Of a stretch of 64,000 nt of DNA, positions 17,899 through 27,978 are shown one piece after another. The notes below the pieces were generated by a model. The model was given only the letters and a program-made list of their open reading frames with translations, was not told the DNA's origin and searched no databases. Where the stretch lies: the NCBI RefSeq assembly GCF_032051675.1, contig NZ_CP116968.1:1550001-1614000 (forward strand). The letters run 5' to 3'. This stretch comes from Candidatus Nitrospira neomarina. Lineage in GTDB: Bacteria; Nitrospirota; Nitrospiria; Nitrospirales; UBA8639. Both the position numbers and the translations under genes were made by a program. Every line of letters begins with the position of its first letter. Position 1 is the first letter of the stretch.

Positions 17899-18930
17899 TC
17901 AAAGGGATTCAGCCACAACCAGGGGCACAGCCTCCCATGACATTCCACGGTCACCCGTCCGAAAAAGGCCTTTTCCGTTCGTCCCCACATACAGCACATC
18001 GGAATCAACCGCGCTCATGGCTAGAGCCCGAATATTAACATTCGTCAAGCCCGCACTTCGAGCTTCCCAGGTTATTCCTCCATCTTCACTTCTAAAAACA
18101 CCGTCACGATTGGTCACATACACGACATGGGGGTGGGTGTGATCGAGAATGAGGTCACTCAACATCTGATCGGAGAGTGTCTCCCCAATGCGAGTCCAGA
18201 CTTGGCCTCCATCCTTGGTGACGTACAGTCCACTCAGAGTCGCAGTATACACCGTATCGGAATCATGAGGGTCAACCTTAATTCGAGTCACGCCCAATGC
18301 CCGCGAGGACTTCAGCACCTCAGAGGCTACCAACCCATTATTGACCATTTGCCAAGTGCTTGCCCCGTCAATAGATTTATAGACTCCCCCGCTTGTCCCG
18401 GCATAGAGGGTTTGAGGCTGACGGGGATCGCAGTCAAGCGTCACCACCATGAGCACTTCTTTCATGCCCTCCATCCGCTTACTCCAGGTTTCTCCCCCAT
18501 CATCTGATTCAAACACCCCCAATGAGGTGGCGGCAAAAATATGGGCACTGGATCCCGGAGCAAACACTAATTGATGGACCACCGAGGAAATCGTCACATC
18601 ATCCAATCCCGTCCGTCGTGACACCCATCGTTGCCCGCCATCATAACTTTTATATACCGCATCTCCTTTGGTCCCGGCGACAATATTGGCGGGAAACAGG
18701 GGATCAATGGCCAGAGCAATGACGCGAGAATGGGTCATACCCGCAGACATGTTCTGCCAGGTCATGCCTCCGTCCCGGGATTTATAAATATAATCGTTCG
18801 TGGCGAGGTAAAGAATGTTGGGGTTTGTGGGATGAAGGACAATTTCCACCACCGCCTCACTTTTCCCACAGCCAGCTAACATCATGCAGGCAACCACTGG
18901 CAGCCAAAAAAGACGGAGACGGACGATCAT
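17899..18930 (-). CDS. BNR/sortilin-like beta-propeller lipoprotein
   Basis: Secreted lipoprotein of 343 residues. The signal ends MMLAGC, so the mature protein is lipid-anchored. The rest is built of repeated SxDGGxTW-type BNR/YCF48-like blades, about six to seven of them (for example RDGGMTW, YDGGQRW, DDGGETW, KDGGQVW, EDGGITW), which fold into a beta-propeller. Homologues are annotated as photosystem II stability factor-like or exo-alpha-sialidase-like, but the catalytic features of sialidases are not evident. Binding or assembly in the periplasm is the likely role. It lies between clpX and the M48 protease gene on the same strand. Confidence 0.85.
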   Translation of the reverse strand: MIVRLRLFWLPVVACMMLAGCGKSEAVVEIVLHPTNPNILYLATNDYIYKSRDGGMTWQNMSAGMTHSRVIALAIDPLFPANIVAGTKGDAVYKSYDGGQRWVSRRTGLDDVTISSVVHQLVFAPGSSAHIFAATSLGVFESDDGGETWSKRMEGMKEVLMVVTLDCDPRQPQTLYAGTSGGVYKSIDGASTWQMVNNGLVASEVLKSSRALGVTRIKVDPHDSDTVYTATLSGLYVTKDGGQVWTRIGETLSDQMLSDLILDHTHPHVVYVTNRDGVFRSEDGGITWEARSAGLTNVNIRALAMSAVDSDVLYVGTNGKGLFRTGDRGMSWEAVPLVVAESL

Positions 18931-19012
18931 AGCCTGCCTTGAATATAGATCAATTCCGTTCCCAAAAAGCGAGAGAACGTGTTAAACACCATGCGAGCTC
19001 CTTTTATCATAG

Positions 19013-19930
19013 CTACTGACGGAAACGAGCCGCGTTTGGTTGTTGTGGCGGGCGTTGAGGAGGAGATGGTGTAATGAGGGGCAAATTGGCCACAGGAGCT
19101 TTTGGAGCCTTTTCATAGAGCTCCATGGCTTCCGGCATCCATTTCGTGAGATCGGCAATCCGGGTTTCATGCGCTGGATGGGTAGATAAAAATTCCGGTG
19201 GAGCGCCATCAGAAGCCGCGGCCATCCGTTCCCAAATATGAATCGCTTCCCGAGGATCGTATCCCGCATCGCCCGCAAGCAAAAGGCCGATATAGTCAGC
19301 TTCCGATTCGTGTTTTCGGCTAAACGGTAACAGAACTCCCGTCTGCACACCAAGCCCCATCGCCTGCATGGCTAATGCATTTAATGCCGGATTTTGGCCT
19401 TGGGTCGAAAGTACGATCGCGGCGGCGGTCATTCCAAATTGAGCCACCAGTCCCTGGCTCATCCGCTCTCCTCCATGTTCCGCCAACGCATGAACGACTT
19501 CATGCCCCATGATAGCCGCCAATCCGGCCTCATTTTTCGCCATAGGGAAAATCCCGGTATAAACCGCAATTTTCCCACCCGGCAAAGCCCACGCATTCTT
19601 CGTATTGTCGTCCTTAATGACCGTTACTTCCCAATCAAACTCTTTCGCCACCTCCCCATATTTTGAACGCTTGGCCGCCTCAATAATACGAGCCGCGACA
19701 CGTTTAACCGGCTCAATCTCTTGAGGATCTTTGGAAATCACAACATTGGGGTCCTGCAAAACTTCACTATACTGGGCGGCCCCCATCTGGTTCATTTGCC
19801 CGGACGGCATTAATAACAGCTGATAACGTTGCGTATAGGGATTGGTTTGGCATCCCGCGATCAGGATGTTCAGGAGCAGGACACAGAAAAAGAACCGACG
19901 ATCTGTGGCGACCCACCGGAGTATTGGCAT
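19013..19930 (-). CDS. M48 family metalloprotease lipoprotein
   Basis: Zinc metalloprotease of 305 residues, like the periplasmic LoiP/YcaL/BepA group. A lipoprotein signal ends ILIAGC. The zinc motif reads GHEVVHALAEH (HExxH), and the third ligand Glu lies in HESEADYIG, as in the M48 family. The C-terminal tail of about 30 residues is Pro-rich. Such proteases degrade or help assemble outer-membrane proteins. The gene is in the same direction as the M16 pair (74 bp upstream) and the BNR lipoprotein, so an envelope protein-quality role is plausible. Confidence 0.9.
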   Translation of the reverse strand: MPILRWVATDRRFFFCVLLLNILIAGCQTNPYTQRYQLLLMPSGQMNQMGAAQYSEVLQDPNVVISKDPQEIEPVKRVAARIIEAAKRSKYGEVAKEFDWEVTVIKDDNTKNAWALPGGKIAVYTGIFPMAKNEAGLAAIMGHEVVHALAEHGGERMSQGLVAQFGMTAAAIVLSTQGQNPALNALAMQAMGLGVQTGVLLPFSRKHESEADYIGLLLAGDAGYDPREAIHIWERMAAASDGAPPEFLSTHPAHETRIADLTKWMPEAMELYEKAPKAPVANLPLITPSPPQRPPQQPNAARFRQ

Positions 19931-20003
19931 CTCACATTCTCAAGAATTCAGTGTCGCGCAGCAAGAGGTCGCCATGACCATCCTCCCGTCATTCAGACGA
20001 CCA

Positions 20004-21491
20004 TTACATTCCGGCAGTGGGCTCCGGAATACGAATGTCCAATTCCTGGATTTGTTCGTAGCGAGCCAATGCCGGTTTGGTGCCGGCACGAGGTCCCACC
20101 ACAAGAATCGCAAACTCCTCCGGACGCAAATGTTTGTGTGCAGCCCTTCGGACTTCAGCCGTGGTGACTTTTTCAATTCCCTGGCGAAACTCTCTTAGCC
20201 AGCTCGAAGGATATCCATAATATTCATATGTCAGGTATTTACCAAGCACTTTCGTGGGAGAATCCACAGAAAAGACAAAGGAATTTAAAATACTGGCTTT
20301 CGCGCTCGCCACTTCTTCATCCGTAGGAGGCAGAGCCACCATGTTTCGAGCCTCTGCGATTAAGGCATCAATCCCCTTCCCCGTCGTTTCCGTTTTGGTC
20401 GACATCGAGAGAATGGCCATGCCGGGATAGTCCCATTGCAATCCAACGCCACCGTGCACATCATAAGCCAGCCCTTGCTTGGAGCGGATGTTATAAAATA
20501 ATCTCGCGCCAAATGACCCGGAAAGAATTTGATTGACGATCACCAAGGGATAATAATCAGGATCGTCCCGACGAATTCCCAAATGCCCCATGGCAATTTT
20601 GGCTTGCGTCATATCGTTTTTTTCAACATAAAAGACCCCAGCCGGAACCGTTGACTGAATGAAGACGGAAGCATCCTGTACCTCCGGACCCTTGGGCCAG
20701 TCACCAAAAATGGATTGAATGAGCGCGAGTGTTTTTTCACGTTCAAAATCACCACTCACCCCTAAAATAATGCGATTGGGATGAAAGTACGTCGCATGCC
20801 ACCCAATCACATTCTCTCGGGTGATAGACCCCACGGAGGCATAAGTCGGCTCCCAGGTATATGGAGAATTCTTCCCATAAATTAACTTCTTATATTCTCG
20901 TGACGTAATCTCATCCGGATCATCGTTCTGACGGGAAATGCCGGCCATTATCTGATTTTTGGCAATCTTTAACTTCTCAGGATCAAACACCGGAAACCGC
21001 AATACGTCTCCAAAGACCTTCAATACCTCGGGAAAATCCTCAGTAAGAGAACCCATCGACGCGGTGCCAGACGAGTCCCCAATGTGCGTTTCAATGGCGG
21101 CGGCCTTCCCTTCTAAAAACTCATCCAGGGCATCTCCGCTCAGATTTTCCGTCCCTCCCGTGCGAAGCACGGTTCCCGTCAAGGAAGCCAACCCGATGGT
21201 TTCCTGAGCGTCCAATCGGGAACCCGTCTTGATCATGGCTGACACACCCACCAACGGTAATTCATGGTCTTCCATCAGCAAAACCACCATTCCATTATCC
21301 AGAACGACGCGTTCAGGTTCGGGAATGACCAGTTCCGGCAATGGCGGGAACTCCAACTCCTCGACTTTTGTCACTTGCGCTTGCACCCAAACGGGTACAC
21401 AGAAGATGAGGAGAACGACCAATCCTGCGCTCAGGCTTGACCATCGACCTACCCTACACCAGGTATGCTGATGAGCTATGCTGTGATTCAT
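20004..21491 (-). CDS. M16 family peptidase, apparently non-catalytic subunit
   Basis: M16 (insulinase/processing-peptidase-like) protein of 495 residues with a signal peptide ending PVWVQAQ. It has the two-domain M16 fold, with VVLDNGMVVLLMED near the start, but the zinc motif HxxEH is missing: the matching place reads GLASLTGTVLRTGG. The partner gene immediately upstream keeps the motif. Paired M16 genes of this kind, one active and one inactive, form a heterodimer. Its start overlaps the partner's stop by four bases (ATGA). It acts outside the cytoplasm. The substrate is unknown. Confidence 0.9.
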   Translation of the reverse strand: MNHSIAHQHTWCRVGRWSSLSAGLVVLLIFCVPVWVQAQVTKVEELEFPPLPELVIPEPERVVLDNGMVVLLMEDHELPLVGVSAMIKTGSRLDAQETIGLASLTGTVLRTGGTENLSGDALDEFLEGKAAAIETHIGDSSGTASMGSLTEDFPEVLKVFGDVLRFPVFDPEKLKIAKNQIMAGISRQNDDPDEITSREYKKLIYGKNSPYTWEPTYASVGSITRENVIGWHATYFHPNRIILGVSGDFEREKTLALIQSIFGDWPKGPEVQDASVFIQSTVPAGVFYVEKNDMTQAKIAMGHLGIRRDDPDYYPLVIVNQILSGSFGARLFYNIRSKQGLAYDVHGGVGLQWDYPGMAILSMSTKTETTGKGIDALIAEARNMVALPPTDEEVASAKASILNSFVFSVDSPTKVLGKYLTYEYYGYPSSWLREFRQGIEKVTTAEVRRAAHKHLRPEEFAILVVGPRAGTKPALARYEQIQELDIRIPEPTAGM

Positions 21492-23047
21492 GATTGACCC
21501 TCCCCGGAAGTGACTGGTTGAGGACCACCGGCAGGAGAAACCGTCTCAATCATGCCCACAATCCGATTCGTTGGTTGAAACATCGTGTTGGCGACCCGAC
21601 GAATATCGGCCTTGGTCACCTGATCCAATCGATCAATGGACCGGAATAACTCGCGCCAATCTCCAAACAACATCTGGTAATCAGTCAAATGCATGGCCAG
21701 ACCAAGGTTATTATTCAAAGCCCGAACCAACCCCGCTTTGGCACGGGTACGAAATCGTTCCAGTTCCTCATCGGAGACATCCTGAGTTTTCAGCCGGTCA
21801 AATTCTTCCCGTAATGCCTGCTGTACCGTGTCATTCGTCACACCCCGCCCCGGAACTGCATAGGCCATCCACACGTGCGGGTATTTGTCCCCCGGATATT
21901 CCCCATACGCTCCCACCGACACCGCGATGCGTTTGTCCCGAATCATCGATCGATACAATCGAGAGGTCCGCCCATTCGTTAATATATCATCGATCGCATC
22001 GTACACCGGTTGATCAGCATGGGTCACGGGTGGCTTATGATAACCCTCCACGTATAAGGGTTGTGAAGGATCCTGCAGCCTCACAATTTTTTCTGCGATG
22101 GACGGAGGCTCCACGATTCGAAGCGGAGGAGGCGCGGGAGCAGGGGGGATGCGATTGAAATATTTTTCAAGAATCGGGATGACCGCCTCCGCTTTCACAT
22201 CTCCGACGATCGCCGTCACCAAATTCGTCGGCACGTACTGCTCTTCATAAAACTTTTTTGCGTCGGTCATTGTGTAGGATTGAATATCACTGGCAAAACC
22301 AATCACCGGATGATGATACGGGTGAGCCATATAAGCCGTCGCAACAAACTGTTCGAGCAACCGGCCGAAGGGTTGGCTTTCCGTACGCATTCGACGCTCT
22401 TCCATGACCACGTCCCGTTCTTCGTAAAACTCCCGAAACACCGGATGCAAAAACCGCTCCGACTCTAAGTACGCAAACAATTCGACTTTATTGGCCGGAA
22501 GAGCATAAAAATATCCAGTGACATCGGCACCGGTAAACGCATTTAACGCCACCCCACCCTCCCGTTCAATAATATCGCCGAACTCATTTTTCACTACATA
22601 CGAAGAAGCCTCTTGTTGTCGCTCCTTAAAAACCGCATAGAGGCGATCCACTTTCTCCGGGTCAGGATCGGAAGCAAACTTCTCCGTTTGATAAGCCTGG
22701 TAAGCTTCTTCCAATGCCTCTAACGCAATCTTCTCTGCGTCGTAATCAGTCGTCCCGATGTGAGGAGTTCCTTTAAAGGCCATATGTTCAAACATATGAG
22801 CCAGTCCCGTTTGCCCCATAATTTCCTGAGCCGATCCCACATTGACTCGCGTCATAAAGGCAAAGACCGGCGCCACAGGACGTTCCACAATTATGAAGGT
22901 CCACCCGTTCTTTAGCGTATGCCGGGTCACACGTTGCTCAAAGGAGGCCAGATCCTGACCAAATCCCGTCCCCGCGCAGACGCACCAGATCAGCCCCATA
23001 AGTCCGAGGCTCTTGCTCCATCCCATCAATCGATTACCCGTTCCCAT
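21488..23047 (-). CDS. M16 family zinc peptidase, catalytic subunit
   Basis: Catalytic M16 metallopeptidase of 519 residues. A signal peptide (hydrophobic to about residue 26, then GFGQ) exports it. The inverted zinc motif HMFEH occurs at residues 84-88, and the second Glu region lies about 80 residues later. The C-terminal half has the RxxxG-type M16_C domain with YAVPGRG. It is translationally coupled to the inactive partner downstream, so the two should form a heterodimeric peptidase clearing peptides in the periplasm. The gap upstream (23048-23334) shows no gene. Confidence 0.92.
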   Translation of the reverse strand: MGTGNRLMGWSKSLGLMGLIWCVCAGTGFGQDLASFEQRVTRHTLKNGWTFIIVERPVAPVFAFMTRVNVGSAQEIMGQTGLAHMFEHMAFKGTPHIGTTDYDAEKIALEALEEAYQAYQTEKFASDPDPEKVDRLYAVFKERQQEASSYVVKNEFGDIIEREGGVALNAFTGADVTGYFYALPANKVELFAYLESERFLHPVFREFYEERDVVMEERRMRTESQPFGRLLEQFVATAYMAHPYHHPVIGFASDIQSYTMTDAKKFYEEQYVPTNLVTAIVGDVKAEAVIPILEKYFNRIPPAPAPPPLRIVEPPSIAEKIVRLQDPSQPLYVEGYHKPPVTHADQPVYDAIDDILTNGRTSRLYRSMIRDKRIAVSVGAYGEYPGDKYPHVWMAYAVPGRGVTNDTVQQALREEFDRLKTQDVSDEELERFRTRAKAGLVRALNNNLGLAMHLTDYQMLFGDWRELFRSIDRLDQVTKADIRRVANTMFQPTNRIVGMIETVSPAGGPQPVTSGEGQS

Positions 23048-23334
23048 TCATCACCATCCTGGTTAAGCCAACATCTTCAAACCGGCCACTAAATGATCCT
23101 ACCCAGTAAATGAGAATTCTGGCAAGCAAGACATTATTGCATACAGGAAACGCATTCTTACTAGCCTTGTCCATATTATTGGGGAATGCAAAAATTATCC
23201 TGAGACAGGACGTAGGGAAAGCTTTCCCTGAGCTACTGATAAGAAAAGCTGTTGACCATCAAACGGTCGCCTGTGCGCTGCAGATATCTGTTTACAACCA
23301 AACGGTGAAAATGCCGATCGTACCCCAAGGTTCC

Positions 23335-24447
23335 CTATTCAACGAGGATCACCGAGGAGGGCTCTTGGCTCATCTCCATCCCAAGGCCCGATTCCTCCCA
23401 TGGCTGTAAGACCGGTCCCTTATAGGCATACCCCCCCCGTACTGGATCTATTGCCAAGAGAAGCGGCATATCAAGATCCAAAAATCCAAACCCTCCCAGC
23501 CCCATGGCCATACTAAAAGAACACCCCATGGCCACCCGACTTTCGACCATCCCGCCAACCATCAATTGGAGACCGCACGATTTAGCCAAACGAGCAATCT
23601 CCCCTGATTCCACCACCCCGCATTTGGTGATCTTGATATTCATCACATCCGCAGCCTTTTCACGAATCAACAATTCCGCATCATGAAGGGATCGAACCGA
23701 TTCATCCGCCGCAATGGGAAAAGGACTGTCCCGTCGGACAGAGGCCAGACCTTCCCGGTTATCTCGATGAACGGGCTGCTCTAGCAACAAAACAGGAATG
23801 GCCATTCGACTTATCGATTCAATAAACTGCAGAGCCTCGGAGACGGTAAACCCCTGATTGGCATCAACCACAAATGAGGCTTCAGGTAACGCTCTAAACA
23901 CGGCCTCAATCCTTCGAATATCGGCATCAACATCTTGTCCCACCTTTACTTTAAATACCCTGAATCCTTGAATAAACCATTCTTTGGCCTTGCACACAAC
24001 TTGCTCGGTTTCTCCAATCGGCAAAGTAATGTCGGTTTCGCGAGGCCGAACATCCGCTCCACCCCACAGAGCCCACATGGGAACGGCCATCTCGCGACAC
24101 AGGGCATCAAGAAAAGCGGTTTCCAGACCGCATCTGACCGAAGGCATCTCTCGGGCCACCTCCGCCAGTTGATGTGCCAGCTTCCGCCAATTCCAAACCG
24201 ATTGTCCAAGGATACACCGGGCGGCGGCAGGAAATGCGGCCAGGCAGGCAGCCTGGTCTTCGCCAGATATGTCCGGGAACGGCGCCATCTCCCCATACCC
24301 GCATGTCCCGCTCTTGAGGGTCAGTCTGATGAAAATATTGTGGGCGACCGACATGGAACCTGAAGCCACCACGAAAGGTGCATGGAGAGGTAATTGAACC
24401 GGCCAGGCTTCAATGGCCGCAATACCGAGTGCTTCCGAATGCATCAT
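23335..24447 (-). CDS. dipeptide (L-Ala-D/L-Glu type) epimerase
   Basis: Enolase-superfamily enzyme of the muconate-lactonising/dipeptide-epimerase group. The catalytic Lys pair lies in FKVKVG, metal ligands in VVDANQG, LLEQP and AADES, and the second catalytic Lys in NIKITKCG. The end motif FLDLDMPLLL matches dipeptide epimerases, which interconvert L-Ala-L-Glu and L-Ala-D-Glu during murein peptide recycling or dipeptide use. The ATG pair at 24447/24444 is chosen; the longer frame to 24510 would begin at TTG and add 21 residues without a ribosome site. Its place beside peptidase genes fits peptide turnover. Confidence 0.82.
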   Translation of the reverse strand: MMHSEALGIAAIEAWPVQLPLHAPFVVASGSMSVAHNIFIRLTLKSGTCGYGEMAPFPDISGEDQAACLAAFPAAARCILGQSVWNWRKLAHQLAEVAREMPSVRCGLETAFLDALCREMAVPMWALWGGADVRPRETDITLPIGETEQVVCKAKEWFIQGFRVFKVKVGQDVDADIRRIEAVFRALPEASFVVDANQGFTVSEALQFIESISRMAIPVLLLEQPVHRDNREGLASVRRDSPFPIAADESVRSLHDAELLIREKAADVMNIKITKCGVVESGEIARLAKSCGLQLMVGGMVESRVAMGCSFSMAMGLGGFGFLDLDMPLLLAIDPVRGGYAYKGPVLQPWEESGLGMEMSQEPSSVILVE

Positions 24448-24701
24448 GGGTGAAAGAATAGACCCCCAATCAATTGTATGTATAACAATAGGGTTAGGGA
24501 AATTCTGCAATCTCGGGGGTCAATAACCAAACACACAAAACATCCCATTCCGGATAAATGCAGAAAACCCAACCTGGGTGAAAAATTATAAATACATTCC
24601 TGTCATGGTACAGGGCAACCAATCTGACAACACAATGCCGAGAATCTGCGGCGGGGTAGGCAATAAAGTTGGCTAATATGGCGAATGATGATGTTGATTT
24701 T

Positions 24702-25835
24702 TTACTGATTACCAAACAATCCTTTAAACATCTCCAGGGCTTTTTGGGTTTCAGGTGGAAGATTTTCTAAATTCTGCCCTGGCACAGAAGAAACGCCGCT
24801 TGAATTTACCGGATCGGCATTGCCGGAACAGACAATTTCTCCATTCACTTTTTGGCAGACGTTGTCGTCTTTTTCAGAAGATTTTTGAATCCTCTCAGGA
24901 GAACCACTAAATGATGCCCCTGACATGCCGGACTCAAGAACATAACCCTCCGGTGGGCCATAAGCCACCGTCATTTTTTTTGTTCCGAGATATCGCTGTT
25001 CACTGAAGAGCCTGCTTCCATCCTGGCTCTTCGTAATGGTAATGATGGGGAATCCTTCAATTTTTTTGTGTTGTTCATGCAACCCATTCCCAAAGGGAAG
25101 TCCCTTCGCCCATTCCTCCATGTAATCCATCCAGGCATGATAGAGCTCCTTGCTCCGCTCGCCGCCTGGAATGTCGTCCCATGCCGCGGCACAAATGTGC
25201 CGAACATCAAAAACCTCTAACGTATACCATTCACAAGAGATGCCCCCTTGTCGACCGGTTTCTCCCGTTTTCGTGACTTTCAGGGAGATCCCCGGAGAAC
25301 TCTCGGAAGTTTGCGTATTCAATGCTTGTTCCAATCGAGAGCGTTCTTCAGGAGAAAGCTCTTTATTTTCCATTGCCTTTTCTAGACTAATCCGTTGTTG
25401 ATCCCGGATGGAATTCATGACATCCCCCAAGACATTGTTCATTCCCTGATCTTGGGCGGAACCCGGCTTAACTCCCAATTTCTGCATCATCTTTTGGCTG
25501 GATTGCTTCAGAGCCTCCATCTGTTGCTTGGTGATGATAGTATAAGTTTTGGCCTGATGCCTGACGTACATCATCTCCTGGCGATCCAGAAATATCTGCA
25601 TATCATTTTGGCTGTCTATCGGTGAGGAAGACGTCCGTTTGTCCTCTAACTTGTCCGGAGCAACATTAAGGCGCATCCAATCTTTCGGTATGGCAACATT
25701 GACGGATCCCTCTTCCGAGGAACCATCGGGATACGTGGTTTGAAAAAGGTGGACGTGGGAAGTAGTCGATTCTTCAGCCCACACCATAGCGGGAAAAACC
25801 CCAGCCAGCAAACAGAAGAAAATGGTGAGTTTCAT
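24702..25835 (-). CDS. secreted hypothetical protein, DUF4412-like
   Basis: A 377-residue exported protein. The ATG at 25835 is preferred because it is followed at once by a clean signal peptide ending PAMVWA and has AGAGGA upstream; a longer frame to 25958 would bury the signal. The middle is helical and rich in Gln, Lys and Met. Paired Cys residues flank SCEWYTLEVFDVRHIC, and two more occur in VCQKVNGEIVC. The pattern resembles DUF4412-type proteins of unknown function, a loose resemblance only. It lies alone between the epimerase and TraT-like genes. Confidence 0.65.
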   Translation of the reverse strand: MKLTIFFCLLAGVFPAMVWAEESTTSHVHLFQTTYPDGSSEEGSVNVAIPKDWMRLNVAPDKLEDKRTSSSPIDSQNDMQIFLDRQEMMYVRHQAKTYTIITKQQMEALKQSSQKMMQKLGVKPGSAQDQGMNNVLGDVMNSIRDQQRISLEKAMENKELSPEERSRLEQALNTQTSESSPGISLKVTKTGETGRQGGISCEWYTLEVFDVRHICAAAWDDIPGGERSKELYHAWMDYMEEWAKGLPFGNGLHEQHKKIEGFPIITITKSQDGSRLFSEQRYLGTKKMTVAYGPPEGYVLESGMSGASFSGSPERIQKSSEKDDNVCQKVNGEIVCSGNADPVNSSGVSSVPGQNLENLPPETQKALEMFKGLFGNQ

Positions 25836-26073
25836 TGTTGGTATTTCCTCTTGAAGCATCCAGAATGACACAGGTGACAGCGTCCATTTTATGAATGAAA
25901 GCAAAAAAAATTTTCGATTAATCGATTGCTTGCCAACTTCGTGGGTTGAGATTGTCAAAATTCCTATTCCGTTGTTTTAATATCTGACAGTTGGTCTTTC
26001 TCAAAAAATTGGGGAAGGTAGAAACTCCACCCTCCCCCTGTGATGATGAGGCTAACGGCACACGGTCTTTGGA

Positions 26074-26757
26074 CTACAGGAGGCCACCCAACGATTTGGC
26101 CAACCCGTGCACCAGTGGATCCTTGGTTTCTTCCCATTCTAAATTAACCTGTTCGGCGGTCGAAGCCACACGGGCTTGATGAATCTTCTTCCCCTTGCTA
26201 GTTTTCTCAGTTAATTGTAAATCGGTCATCACGGCAAATGTCACATCTTTAGTTAATGAACCCGTGACCAATTCCGTAGCCCCCACCAAAAAACCGCCAA
26301 TGCCAGCACCAAGAGCCGCGGAACGACCCGTTCCACCCAACCCATAGCCTACAGCCCCTCCGACGGCTCCTCCGCCCCAGGCGGAACCATAGCCAGCATG
26401 GACCGCTGTTCTCAAGGCGGCAGGATCGGCTTCGCCCACATACAAGACATTCACCTGATAAATATAGGCGGCTTCCTTAGCATTATCCACAATTTTGTAT
26501 CCCCGGTTTTCAATGGCCTTTCGCACCGGGGTATCAAAATCAATTTCTTTGTCTGAGGTGTTTTTGATTTCCAAAAATGCACTTTTTTCTATTTGATTAT
26601 CCAAATCCAAAAAAATAGATTGCGACATCTTGGTCTGGACTTTCAAATCTTTTTTCTCCAGAGCAACCTGAGTCGCCGAACAGCCTAATCCTACAAGCAT
26701 CACACTTCCCGCCGCCATGAGCACAATTTTTTGAATGCCAGAGACCCGTCTCATCAT
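26074..26757 (-). CDS. TraT-like outer-membrane lipoprotein
   Basis: Lipoprotein of 227 residues of the TraT complement-resistance family. The signal ends LVGLGC (Cys26), followed by the family's ATQVALEKKDLKVQTKMS start. Two glycine- and alanine-rich hydrophobic stretches (around 125-160) resemble the membrane-associated segments of TraT. The AAGGAG ribosome site is strong. In plasmids TraT blocks conjugation and complement; chromosomal copies in environmental bacteria have no known role. No transfer genes are nearby, so surface-exclusion function is unlikely here. Confidence 0.8.
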   Translation of the reverse strand: MMRRVSGIQKIVLMAAGSVMLVGLGCSATQVALEKKDLKVQTKMSQSIFLDLDNQIEKSAFLEIKNTSDKEIDFDTPVRKAIENRGYKIVDNAKEAAYIYQVNVLYVGEADPAALRTAVHAGYGSAWGGGAVGGAVGYGLGGTGRSAALGAGIGGFLVGATELVTGSLTKDVTFAVMTDLQLTEKTSKGKKIHQARVASTAEQVNLEWEETKDPLVHGLAKSLGGLL

Positions 26758-26933
26758 GAATTTCTCCTTTTTAACTTGTAGGATTTCTTGAGGAAACGAG
26801 CGGGATTATGCCACATCCTTAGGTCTTATTGAACCCCTCAAAAGCCTATTTTTAAGACTGAACACCATGGGCGGCCGCGTACGGTTGACCTCTCATTTCT
26901 GTTCGTTAAAAAAGGAAGGGAGTTTCTCCTTCG

Positions 26934-27578
26934 TCACCCATACCGGTCATTGTCCCATGGAAGCGCGGTATTGGAATATCCGCGCACTTCCCAAAACCCC
27001 TTTTGGTCGCGATCGGAAAACGTAATTTTTTTGACCCACTTTGCCCCTTTCCAACCGTAGCGTTTGGGAATAATGACGCGTACCGGTCCACCATGGTCTC
27101 TGGTCAATGGCCTTCCATTCCAATGGGTGGCCAGAAGCACATCCTCATCGTCGCAAACCTTGAGAGTGACATTGGTCGTGTACTCATCAAACGCTTCAAA
27201 TAACACAAACTTCGCCTCGGGCAAGGGACGAACCAATTCCAAGAGATGCTGAAACCTCACACCTCTCCATTCATTATCCAACATGGTCCAGGAGGTGACA
27301 CAGTGAAAGTCAGCAGTGATCTGCACCTGAGGCTGCCGTTCAAAGGTTTCCCAATCCCATGTCAGCGGATTGGCCACGCACCCATCAATACTTAAGGCCC
27401 ATTCAGCCAGCACGATCTCCGGCTTACAGCCCAAATCCAGGACCGGAAAATTATTCACCACATGTTGGCCGGGCGGAACCCGTTCATCCTGAGGTTCATC
27501 CACCTCTCGACAGGAAAATTCTCGCCGATGTTGAGCTACCTGTTGCTTCGCTTTCACCATCCGTTCGTTGGGTTCCAT
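26934..27578 (-). CDS. sulfite oxidase-like molybdopterin oxidoreductase
   Basis: Cytoplasm-type molybdopterin-binding oxidoreductase of 214 residues. It contains the sulfite-oxidase core only: WALSIDGCVANPLTW, then DFHCVTSW with the conserved Cys that should ligate molybdenum, a GGPVRVIIPKRYGWKGAKW segment for cofactor binding, and the end GYSNTALPWDNDRYG. No signal peptide or haem domain is present, unlike classical sulfite oxidases. A GGAGGA ribosome site precedes the ATG. Homologues are annotated as sulfite oxidase-like, with substrate unproven. It stands alone. Confidence 0.85.
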   Translation of the reverse strand: MEPNERMVKAKQQVAQHRREFSCREVDEPQDERVPPGQHVVNNFPVLDLGCKPEIVLAEWALSIDGCVANPLTWDWETFERQPQVQITADFHCVTSWTMLDNEWRGVRFQHLLELVRPLPEAKFVLFEAFDEYTTNVTLKVCDDEDVLLATHWNGRPLTRDHGGPVRVIIPKRYGWKGAKWVKKITFSDRDQKGFWEVRGYSNTALPWDNDRYG

Positions 27579-27978
27579 TGCAAGCCTTTCCTCCTCCAGT
27601 CAAGGAGAGATATCTTAAGACCACTAAACAGACTTCTCATGATCAAAACCTTAGAGGTGAACGCCGATGGACGCATTATATCGGGGTTGCCGGCTCAGCA
27701 ATAGTCAAAGAACCCAAAACACACTCCCCTACACCATCCAGCTCTCATTTCTTCATGATATCCTTCCTTAAGGCTTTTTGGGGACAGGTCCAGCGTCATG
27801 CGGAATACAGCAATAGGATATTTCCTGATCTCATAGCCAAGCTATTTATTTTTCTGATAAATTACAATATTCGTTCACAACAGCCTGGAAGCGTCCGGTT
27901 ATTACCCCCTCATTTTCAACCGCCCTCTTTTCCAGCCAACTGTTATATCAGCCATAATTTTTGCGGAGGATCAGTCTC
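27579..27978. other. intergenic, divergent promoter region
   Basis: About 400 bp between divergent genes (molybdopterin oxidoreductase on minus, FKBP isomerase on plus). No coding frame is supported. The AT-rich stretch around 27835-27885 is the likely promoter zone of the isomerase gene; a TACAAT box is present but no well-spaced -35 was found. Confidence 0.4.
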
